A stretch of DNA of 64,000 bases, taken from positions 1 through 64,000 of the forward strand of contig JAUYAB010000075.1 in the NCBI GenBank assembly GCA_030693705.1. Reading direction: 5' to 3'. Of the stretch, positions 44,801-51,667 are shown piece after piece. Below the pieces are notes generated by a model. The model did no database searches and had not been told where the DNA came from. It saw only the letters and a list, made by a program, of their open reading frames with translations. Made by a program: the position numbers and the translations under genes. Position 1 is the first letter of the stretch; each line of letters opens with the position of its first letter. This stretch comes from Ignavibacteria bacterium. GTDB lineage: Bacteria > Bacteroidota > Ignavibacteria > Ignavibacteriales > Ignavibacteriaceae.

Positions 44801-45300
44801 TCAAAATAAAAGAACTCGATAAAGAAATTCAATCGATGTCCGGGATGGTTGACCATGCGGTCGTCCGTGTAAGAAAAATTATTACCGAATTAAGACCTGA
44901 ACTTCTTGATAAGTTAGGATTAATTCCTGCGCTGGAATGGTTTATAGAGGAATTTGCAAAAGAAACAAAAATAAAATGCGAGTATAAGTTCACAGTTCAA
45001 AACCTTGGAATAGATCAGCATAAAAAACTGGCTGTATTTCGCATTGTGCAAGAAACGCTGACCAACGTTGCAAGACACGCTAATGCAACTAAAGTTAAGG
45101 TAAGTATTAAAAAAACAAATCATGAAATCATCGTTGAGATAAAAGATAATGGCGTAGGCATCTCTGATGAAAAACGTAAAGGAGAAAATTCATTCGGGTT
45201 GTTAGGTATGCGTGAGCGGGCAACTATTACCGGTGGTACATTAGAAATTTCCGGAGTAGAAGGAAAAGGAACTACGGTAAAATTGATAATTGGTCAGTGA
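41839..45300 (+). CDS. Multi-PAS histidine kinase with degenerate N-terminal receiver
   Basis: An 1153-aa cytoplasmic kinase. Residues 1-130 form a receiver-like domain in which the usual phospho-accepting Asp after the hydrophobic strand is Gly (PDVILIGTLYDP). A CPFC pair follows shortly. Six PAS domains begin at about residues 188, 313, 435, 564, 693 and 818. A HisKA_3-type dimerisation domain carries the phospho-accepting His in LAREMHDEIGQIL (about residue 959). A NarX-type ATPase domain follows (QETLTNVARHANATKV, IKDNGVGI, SFGLLGMRERA). The start is GTG. The likely partner is the NarL-type regulator at 45589. Confidence 0.93.
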   Translation: MNLDVLKILIIENNSDYLIQLKIVTKDAFPDAILLIAVDFKTGLDIAAQQDPDVILIGTLYDPKEQCPFCKIIQADEKLRDIPIILLFPSDEDEVNRLHALEFGADSFIAYPISKSEFTAQIRVMARIKVSNVKKRSEQQLLDALVAKRIYELERTHGNTLNLLHELHQENENRKKSEIALKESEKRFQILAEVSPVGIFRTDPDGVTTYVNPRWSSITGLERDEALGDGWLKAVHPEDREKLFNGWKNATHDHQESTSEYRFVRPDGKTVWVMGRAVFERNFENEIVGYLGTITDITERKEMELSLKESEIQYRYLFSQNPAPMLIYELGSLNLLAVNDAFISHYGYSQSEALSLKLTDLYPETEKSPIAKLSGELHGHAYVGEWHHLKKDGTQITIEAHSHGFIFNDREARIAVITDITERKKIEDALRESEEKFKFAFHTSPDSVNINSLSDGKYIEINEGFTRITGYTKEDVIGKSSFEINIWENQEQRSKLVEGLRERGRIDNLETKFRMKDGKIIHGLMSAAIILLKDKPHILSITKDITARKLGEEELQKSYVKTKELETIINRSPAVAFLWKAEENWTVEYVSENVIQFGYTPEELLTGKTLLSSIVYPEDLHRVVQEVSDYSKLEVNEFNQEYRILTKSGDVRYVDDRTWIRRDNEGKITHYQGIMLDITKRKLSEEAVKKNEKMLRLFIENSPAAIAMFDTEMKYVIASHRFVADYNLGEQNLAGRSHYDVFPEMTERWKEIHKRCLAGATERCDEDPFPRADGKVDWVKWEIRPWYERENEIGGIILFSEVITDRKNADEELRTANNRLTDVLENMNDAFVSLDRNWCYSYMNEKAGKIFNRNPKDMIGKHIWTEFPEGIGQPFQRNYEKAMNENIFIRIEEYYPPYDKWFENRINPTEDGIAIFFSDITERKKAEDEIKRSREELHRLTVHLQDIREEERKSLAREMHDEIGQILTSIKMNLSFLRRQVEAGEKKIKIKELDKEIQSMSGMVDHAVVRVRKIITELRPELLDKLGLIPALEWFIEEFAKETKIKCEYKFTVQNLGIDQHKKLAVFRIVQETLTNVARHANATKVKVSIKKTNHEIIVEIKDNGVGISDEKRKGENSFGLLGMRERATITGGTLEISGVEGKGTTVKLIIGQ

Positions 45301-45423
45301 ACAAAAGTTAAGTAATCCATAAACCCGACAAGCCGGAAACATTTTGCTCAAGCAAGGAACATTTGTTCCATCTTTTATCCCGCTAAGCTCGCAACGAACC
45401 GCAAAGCACGCAACGAATTTACT

Positions 45424-45459
45424 CTTTGCGAACGTGGCGTCTTCTTTGCGAACGTGGCG
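45424..45459. repeat. Short direct repeat between kinase and regulator genes
   Basis: CTTTGCGAACGTGGCG occurs at 45424-45439 and again at 45444-45459. The text before it (CGCAACGAACCGCAAAGCACG, read from about 45387) is similar in style. The rest of the 288-base gap 45301-45588 shows no gene. An apparent open frame across it is a by-product. Confidence 0.55.
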
Positions 45460-45588
45460 AGAAATTTTCGATAAATATTCCCGCCATTCAGCGCAGAATA
45501 TTTTTACTAACTATTTAATGGAAGTTCGGTTAGTTGAATTCAAACGAAAAGAGTTGTATATTTTAAGTAGAATTTCAACGGTTATACT

Positions 45589-46221
45589 ATGATAAATGTA
45601 TTTATAGCAGATGATCATACCTTAATAAGAGAAGGGATTAAGAATCTTCTTAGTCTTGAAAAAGATATTAATCTTGTTGGCGAAACCTCCGATCCGTTTG
45701 AGGTAATTGAACAGGTAAAAAAAAATAAGTGCGATATTTTAATTTTAGATTTATCCATGCCCGGCAAGAGCGGTTTGGATATTTTAAAAGAACTTCAAAC
45801 AATTGCTCCCAATGTAAAAGTTTTGGTATCTACAATGCTGCCCGAAGATCAATTTGCTAAACGTACATTAAAAGCCGGAGCCTGGGGATACATAACAAAA
45901 GATAGAGCTTCTGAAGAATTGTTAACCGCAATTAGAAGAATTGCCTCGGGGAAAAAGTTCGTAACGCAATCTTTAGCCGAAAAATTGGTCGATGACCTTG
46001 GTGATAGATCATCTAAGTTTCCGCACGAAATTTTATCGGATAGAGAGTTTCAAATATTAAAAATGATGGGCATCGGTAAATCACAAACAGAAATAGCCGA
46101 TGAACTTATGATCAGCACATCAACCGTTAATACATACCGGAGCCGGATTTTTGAAAAATTAAATATCCGGTCGAATGCCGCGCTCATCCATTATGCAATC
46201 ACGCACAACTTAGTAGAATAG
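45589..46221 (+). CDS. NarL/FixJ-family response regulator
   Basis: A 210-aa regulator. The receiver domain (residues 1-120) has the acidic pair at ADDHT, the phospho-accepting Asp in ILILDLSMPG (D54), and the conserved Lys in YITKDRA. The LuxR-type helix-turn-helix (about 145-205) reads ILSDREFQILKMMGIGKSQTEIADELMISTSTVNTYRSRIFEKL. It sits after the HisKA_3 kinase gene, which is the kinase type that pairs with such regulators. Confidence 0.95.
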   Translation: MINVFIADDHTLIREGIKNLLSLEKDINLVGETSDPFEVIEQVKKNKCDILILDLSMPGKSGLDILKELQTIAPNVKVLVSTMLPEDQFAKRTLKAGAWGYITKDRASEELLTAIRRIASGKKFVTQSLAEKLVDDLGDRSSKFPHEILSDREFQILKMMGIGKSQTEIADELMISTSTVNTYRSRIFEKLNIRSNAALIHYAITHNLVE

Positions 46222-46319
46222 CTACACCTTGTAGAAAAAATACTACAACAATTTCAGATTAAAACTACATTCTTTTTTCCGTGTTCATTTTATTTTTCCT
46301 TCGTAAAAAGGAAATTGGA

Positions 46320-46685
46320 ATGAAAAACATTCTCATTATTGATGATTCAGTTAGCATTAGAAAAGAGATAAGAAAAATACTTAAATCCGTTGGCGGTATT
46401 AAAGTAGTTGGTGAAGCCGCGGAGCCGGTGGAAGCATTGAAGTTGTATGAAGCGCATAAACCGGATATTATTATTCTTGATATCGATTTAAAAGATGGGA
46501 ACGGAATTGATGTTCTCGCCCAGATAAGAAGTTCAGAAAAAAAAGTGATTATTATTATGTTCACAAATTATTTTAATGCTGCTTTTCAAAAAGCATCGGA
46601 GCGGCTTGGAGCAAACTACTTTCTTGACAAAACTAACGACGTAGACAAACTGATCAATATAATGAAAGAGTTAGCGCATCGTTAG
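46320..46685 (+). CDS. Stand-alone receiver (CheY-like) protein
   Basis: A 121-aa single-domain response regulator: IIDDSVSIRKEIRK, phospho-accepting Asp in IIILDIDLKDG (about D57), Thr in MFTNYF and Lys in FLDKTND. It has no output domain. I start it at the ATG at 46320, preceded by AAAGGAAA; the in-frame start 13 codons upstream adds unconserved residues. It probably passes phosphate between kinases of this cluster or acts by protein contact. Confidence 0.9.
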   Translation: MKNILIIDDSVSIRKEIRKILKSVGGIKVVGEAAEPVEALKLYEAHKPDIIILDIDLKDGNGIDVLAQIRSSEKKVIIIMFTNYFNAAFQKASERLGANYFLDKTNDVDKLINIMKELAHR

Positions 46686-46809
46686 ATTACGGTACTGTCG
46701 CATTTCTACTACATTCTATCCTTAATTATTTACAAAACAATCCATTGTTTAACTATACCCAACGTTTATGCGTTAAATTATTTTTGTGTTGAAAGAAGAA
46801 GAGAAATAA

Positions 46810-47205
46810 GTGAACATTCTGTTATATGATAAATCTCCGACCATAAGTAGCCTGATCCAAAAAAACTTGCTGCAAATCGGTGCGCCGTTGAGTGTAAAAA
46901 TGGTGTTTGATATTAATACCGTGATGGAATCATTGCATGATGTTTCATATAATCTGATCATTATGGATATGGAAAATATGGAGGGAAAATATTCCATACT
47001 AATTAACCTTATCAAAAAAAAGAATCCCGCTGCGCTAGTAATTCTTCTTTCGTCCCATCCCAACACTAAAATCTTTAACTATTATCACATGCACGGAACC
47101 AACTATTGTTTCGATAAAGTGACAGAATTTGACTTGCTTCTTAAAAAACTTGATGAGTTTTTTTCTGAAGAGAACGAAGAAAATATTTTGGAGGAAAAAA
47201 GGTAG
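46810..47205 (+). CDS. Divergent receiver-domain protein
   Basis: A 131-aa protein with a receiver-like fold: MNILLYDKSPTISSLIQK, with only one acidic residue in the first loop, the presumed phospho-acceptor Asp in LIIMDMENMEG, SS in VILLSSHPN and Lys in YCFDKVTEF. The C-terminus is acidic (EENEENILEEKR). It starts with GTG and lies four bases before the hybrid kinase gene, so the two are probably coupled. It may be a weak or non-canonical phospho-acceptor. Confidence 0.8.
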   Translation: MNILLYDKSPTISSLIQKNLLQIGAPLSVKMVFDINTVMESLHDVSYNLIIMDMENMEGKYSILINLIKKKNPAALVILLSSHPNTKIFNYYHMHGTNYCFDKVTEFDLLLKKLDEFFSEENEENILEEKR

Positions 47206-47209
47206 TATT

Positions 47210-49912
47210 ATGAACAGAGAATTTAAGGATGATATGACCCCGGTGATATCAAACGACGGAGTTGAGCATTTTAAAAATTTTTTCGAGATGTTCAATATGC
47301 CGATGGCTATTGTTTCCCTTTCCGGAACAATCGTAAAAACAAATAAAACATTTTGTGAATTACTTCAATATGAAGAAAACGAATTAGTAAATATGAATTT
47401 TACTCAATTTACACATCCGGCTGATATTGAAAACGATCTTAATTTATTGAAACAACTGGTACATGGAAAACTAAATTCAATTAAAGACGAGAAACGCTTC
47501 CGGAAGAAGAATGGAGAAATATTCTGGGGAAAGATTTCTCTGACATTATTAAGAGACTCATTTGGAAATCCGAAATTTGTCGCCGGAACGGTTGAAGATA
47601 TAACTGCCGCCAAACAAGCTGAAATAAATCTAAAAGAAAGCGAAGAACGCTACAAATACTTAGCGGAAAACATCGTTGATGTGGTTTGGATATTGGATGT
47701 AAGCACATTGAAATATAGTTATGTTAGTCCTTCCGTATTCAACCTTCGCGGCTACACTTCAGAAGAAGTAATGCAGCAACCGTTCGAACAAGTAGTGGCG
47801 CCCGAATCATTAAAAATGATTCAAGAATCATTACCGATTCGTATTAAATCCTATCTTGAAGGTAATCCCGATATGCCGGCAGCGTATGAAGTTTTACAGC
47901 CATGCAAAGACGGTTCAACGGTAATTACTGAAGTAACAACGAGCTTAGTTGGTGATGTAAAAACCGGTTTGCAAATCTTTGGTGTTAGCCGGAATATCAC
48001 CGATCGCAAAAAAACGGAGAACGCATTAATTAAAAGTGAAGAAAAGTACCGCCGCTTTTTTGATGATGATTTGACCGGTGACTTTGTCGCCTCTGTAGAC
48101 GGTAAAATCCTAATGTGCAATGATGCTTTCGTAAAAATTTTAAAATACGGTAGCAAGGAAGAATTACTGAACAAAAATTCTTTTGAATTATACTGGGAAT
48201 TCCAAAACAGAACCGATTTCTTAAAAGAACTGAAAGAAAAAAAGAAAATCATTAATGTAGAATTAACTTTAAAGGCTTGTGACGGCTCAAAAGTTTATGT
48301 GGTTGAAAATGTACTTGGAATCTTTGACGATCAGGGTGAACTGAAAGAAATCACCGGTTATATGTTTGACATAACCGCCAGAAAAAAAGCTGAAGAACAA
48401 ATCTTATTGCTTTCGCGTGCGATGGATAAAAGCCCGGTTACCATTATGCTCACCAATGAAGAAGGGAATATTGAGTACATTAACTCTAAATTCACTGAAT
48501 TGACCGGTTATACTTTTGAAGAGGTGAAAGGGCAGAATCCGCGAATATTAAAATCCGGGGAGAAATCGGAACAAGAATACAAGTCGCTCTGGGAAACAAT
48601 AAAATCCGGCAAAGAATGGAAAGGGGAATTCCATAACAAGAAAAAGAACGGAGAACTTTATTGGGAATCAGCCAATATTGTTCCTATCATAAATGGAAAA
48701 ACATTTTTCTTAGCGCTTAAAGAAGATATTACCGAACGAAGGAAAATGCTTCAAGACCTCATCGATGCAAAAGAAAAAGCCGAAGCTGCAAATAAACTTA
48801 AAGATGCGTTCATAAATAATATGTCCCATGAAATTAGAACTCCATTAAGCGGAATTTTGGGGCTGTCATCTCTCTTCAAAGAAAACTACGCCCGCTATAT
48901 CGAAACAGAAGATGAACCGTTGTTTGACGGCATCGATAAATCTGCTCAACGCATCATTCGAACCGTTGATATGATCTTAAATTATTCTCGCTTACAAACA
49001 GGCGATTATTCTAAGGTTAATAAAGAAATAGAGCTTGCTGCAATCTGCAAACCGATTATCGATCAAAATAAATCAGCCGCTCAAAACAAAAACCTCGAAT
49101 TGTTATTTGAGAATAAATCTTCCGGCGCTAAGGTAATTGGTGATGAGTTTTCTATTACTCAGGCTATTTCTAACCTGGTAGATAACGCGATAAAATATAC
49201 TAATAATGGATTTGCAAAAGTTACCCTCTCATCAAATGATAAAACTGGAATTGTACTCGAAATAACCGACACAGGGATCGGCATAAGCGATGAATATTTA
49301 ACCCATCTCTTTGAACCGTTTAGACAAGAAGATATGGGGTATGGACGCTCGTATGAAGGTGTTGGACTTGGTCTTGTGCTCACTAAAAAATATATCGAAC
49401 TCAATGAAGCGTCACTAACCGCCGTAAGTAAGAAGGGAGTAGGGACAACTTTTACAATAGAGTTCAAAAATCTTGTACAACCGGAATCGGTGAAGCCGAT
49501 AAAAATTGAAACTATGGAAAACGTAAAACGTCCAGAACCTAAAAAAGATGCAGTGATTTTAATTGTTGAAGATGATTTGATCAATCAAGATGTTTTAAGA
49601 AGAATGCTCGACCGAAAATATAAATCACTTGTTGCCGACTCTGCCGAAGGAGTTTATAATGTGCTGCAAAATTATCGGGTTGATTTAATATTGATGGATA
49701 TTTCAATTCACGGCAGTAAAAATGGTTTGGAATTGACGAAAGAATTAAAAGCGATAGAAGCATATTTACATGTTCCGGTAATTGCAGTTACCGCCCATTC
49801 ATTCCCAGAAGATCGGAGAAACGCATTGGCTGCCGGATGTGATGATTACATTGCAAAACCATTCTCCTTTGAAAAACTCTTTGAGAAAATTGCAAAATAT
49901 GTTTCGATATAG
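47210..49912 (+). CDS. Hybrid histidine kinase with four PAS domains and C-terminal receiver
   Basis: A 900-aa cytoplasmic hybrid kinase. Four PAS/PAC units begin at about residues 20, 145, 280 and 400. HisKA follows with the phospho-accepting His in NNMSHEIRTPLSGILGL (about residue 545). The HATPase domain shows DNAIKYTNNG, ITDTGIGIS and GVGLGLVLTKKYI. A C-terminal receiver (about 782-900) has VEDDLINQ, LILMDISIHG and IAKPFSFEK. The ATG at 47210 has a GGAGG ribosome-binding site and is preferred to a start 27 codons earlier inside the preceding gene. No membrane span is seen. Confidence 0.93.
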   Translation: MNREFKDDMTPVISNDGVEHFKNFFEMFNMPMAIVSLSGTIVKTNKTFCELLQYEENELVNMNFTQFTHPADIENDLNLLKQLVHGKLNSIKDEKRFRKKNGEIFWGKISLTLLRDSFGNPKFVAGTVEDITAAKQAEINLKESEERYKYLAENIVDVVWILDVSTLKYSYVSPSVFNLRGYTSEEVMQQPFEQVVAPESLKMIQESLPIRIKSYLEGNPDMPAAYEVLQPCKDGSTVITEVTTSLVGDVKTGLQIFGVSRNITDRKKTENALIKSEEKYRRFFDDDLTGDFVASVDGKILMCNDAFVKILKYGSKEELLNKNSFELYWEFQNRTDFLKELKEKKKIINVELTLKACDGSKVYVVENVLGIFDDQGELKEITGYMFDITARKKAEEQILLLSRAMDKSPVTIMLTNEEGNIEYINSKFTELTGYTFEEVKGQNPRILKSGEKSEQEYKSLWETIKSGKEWKGEFHNKKKNGELYWESANIVPIINGKTFFLALKEDITERRKMLQDLIDAKEKAEAANKLKDAFINNMSHEIRTPLSGILGLSSLFKENYARYIETEDEPLFDGIDKSAQRIIRTVDMILNYSRLQTGDYSKVNKEIELAAICKPIIDQNKSAAQNKNLELLFENKSSGAKVIGDEFSITQAISNLVDNAIKYTNNGFAKVTLSSNDKTGIVLEITDTGIGISDEYLTHLFEPFRQEDMGYGRSYEGVGLGLVLTKKYIELNEASLTAVSKKGVGTTFTIEFKNLVQPESVKPIKIETMENVKRPEPKKDAVILIVEDDLINQDVLRRMLDRKYKSLVADSAEGVYNVLQNYRVDLILMDISIHGSKNGLELTKELKAIEAYLHVPVIAVTAHSFPEDRRNALAAGCDDYIAKPFSFEKLFEKIAKYVSI

Positions 49913-49947
49913 AAAAAAGATTTTACTCTAATATTCATTTGCATAAA

Positions 49948-49980
49948 GAAAATCCCCCGGTGATGGGGGATTTTCTTTTT
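49948..49980. terminator. Bidirectional terminator between convergent genes
   Basis: The arms GAAAATCCCCC (49948-49958) and GGGGGATTTTC (49965-49975) pair perfectly around six bases, followed by TTTTT. The structure sits between the hybrid kinase gene and the convergent T9SS cargo gene. Confidence 0.88.
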
Positions 49981-50002
49981 TCTACCAACTTTGAACTCAT
50001 AA

Positions 50003-51121
50003 CTATTTTAAGAGTATCAGCTTCTTCACCTCACGGAAGTTTTTACTGCCGTCCAAAGCGTTTGCTTGAATTGCATAGAAATAAAATCCACTTGCCAACC
50101 GCCTACTGTTAACTGTTGACTGAAATTCTACTTCATACGTTCCGGGTTGCTTTTCCTCATTCACCAACACTGCCACTTCATTCCCAAGCACATCATATAC
50201 TTTCAGCGTAACAAAACTGTTCTTTGGTAACTGATAGCTAATCACTGTAGTTGGATTGAACGGATTCGGGTAGTTCTGCTCAAGTATGAATTGCGTTGGA
50301 GAAACGGGAAGATCGTTAATGTCTGTAAAATTATAAATAATCCAGGAAGCTCCCTTAATAGAGATAACGCCACCCGTTGTAGCACTGGTATCAAGCGCAA
50401 CAAAAGTTACCATGTTACCTGTTTTTGCCCAAAACGTGTATTTAATGGTACGCTCATATTTCATTGGCAGACTGGTTTGAAAGGTAGTAATACGGCTGTC
50501 TGTTTTAACTCTCAAAGCTTCTACAGATTTACCGCCCGGTAAAATCATTGTGCCATATGCGTCAACGATTCGTTCTATATACTCGTTTTTATAAAGTGCC
50601 AACTTTAGTGAATTATGGCTTTGGAAGATACTGTCAATAAAACTTATATTCCATGAGGTGTTGTATGCAAGAGGTATCATATAACGATAATCGTATGGGA
50701 TCTTTTTATCCCTAAAGGTAAGCGTATCTGTTCCCGCAATGTACTTCTGAAAAGTGCCAAGCTCTTTAAATCCGTTTGATTTATTGTAGTAAGTCCAACT
50801 TTGACTTGAATGGTTCAAAGTTATATCTTCATAATAAAAACAATGGGTCGCATCCGGATAAAGGGAAGCTAAAGGTGTACCAATTGGTGAAATTGATACC
50901 TCTGATAATGTTTTGTGTGTTTTTAACCCTGAGAAATCCCACAATGTGGCGCCAAGGCTGCCGATATTGATCGATGTTATTACTGTATCATCATATTCAT
51001 AAACTACTACTCCCGGGTTGACAAAGTTTGTTAAATCGCCATCATCGAGAGTGATTTGGGAATGAATGGAAGATACGATGAGAATGAAAAAGAAAAGGAT
51101 CGTACTCAATTTGAAACGCAT
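50003..51121 (-). CDS. Secreted protein with T9SS type A sorting domain
   Basis: A 372-aa secreted protein. It has a signal peptide (MRFKLSTILFFFILIVSSIHS), a beta-rich body of about 270 residues without a recognised family, and a C-terminal T9SS type A domain (QNYPNPFNPTTVISYQLP, VYDVLGNEVAVLVNEEKQPGTYEVEF and FYFYAIQANALDGSKNFREV), ending KKLILLK. The domain directs passage through the outer membrane by the type IX system. Inside it, STVNSRR between EVEFQ and LASGF looks like an inserted repeat word (GTTAACTGTTGACT at about 50106). The ATG at 51121 is chosen over one nine codons earlier because it begins the signal peptide. Confidence 0.85.
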   Translation of the reverse strand: MRFKLSTILFFFILIVSSIHSQITLDDGDLTNFVNPGVVVYEYDDTVITSINIGSLGATLWDFSGLKTHKTLSEVSISPIGTPLASLYPDATHCFYYEDITLNHSSQSWTYYNKSNGFKELGTFQKYIAGTDTLTFRDKKIPYDYRYMIPLAYNTSWNISFIDSIFQSHNSLKLALYKNEYIERIVDAYGTMILPGGKSVEALRVKTDSRITTFQTSLPMKYERTIKYTFWAKTGNMVTFVALDTSATTGGVISIKGASWIIYNFTDINDLPVSPTQFILEQNYPNPFNPTTVISYQLPKNSFVTLKVYDVLGNEVAVLVNEEKQPGTYEVEFQSTVNSRRLASGFYFYAIQANALDGSKNFREVKKLILLK

Positions 51122-51148
51122 GACTAAACTCCTAAAATTGTAAAACAT

Positions 51149-51667
51149 ATTTTAGCTTGATTGTACTGCATCTTCTGTAGATTTATTATGCGACGTATAC
51201 TATAAATTCCATATGCTTTTAGCAAAATAGAATAACTAATTAAACAATTACCTCAACACAAAAACACACAATTTCTTAAAACTATCATTCAGACCGCGTT
51301 AAGTCTGAAGTAAAATAAATCATCCATCTCTTAGGTTTTTTCTGTAACTTAATTGCTTACTACATTCTCATTACTTCAGTAGTATCAACTTCTTCATCTG
51401 CACAAAACTACCTGCGCGGATTTGATAAAAATATACGACAGAGGCGTATCCGCATTTGGTGGAAATTCCGCTTGGCAATTCATAATCTGGACAAGCCAGA
51501 ACAAAAAAAGTTTTCTTTTTCGTGTCTTTGTGTCTTGTGACAAAACTTCCTCGCCACAAAGTTACAGAGGCACGGCTTCTTAATTAAGTGATTAAATTTT
51601 CAACGCAATGAAAATATTTTTGCCATTTTGAGTAATCCGCGGCGGCGGATTATTAGTAACCAGCTAA
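51149..51667. other. Intergenic stretch with repeat text between T9SS genes
   Basis: The 519 bases hold no intact gene. Contents seen: a decayed sorting-domain tail at 51371-51451, simple text such as TTTTTCGTGTCTTTGTGTCT (from 51512), and a GC palindrome TCCGCGGCGGCGGA (51636-51649). The rest is AT-rich without visible structure. Confidence 0.5.
51371..51451 (-). pseudogene. Decayed T9SS sorting-domain tail
   Basis: The minus-strand frame ends ASVVYFYQIRAGSFVQMKKL and then ILLK-stop, clearly the last strand of a T9SS type A sorting domain (family pattern SGVYFYQIRAGSFVQTKKM). Upstream of it the reading frame turns into simple repeat text, and the QNYPNPFNP part and the body are gone. It is probably the remnant of a cargo gene once located between the two present ones. 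Confidence 0.65.
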
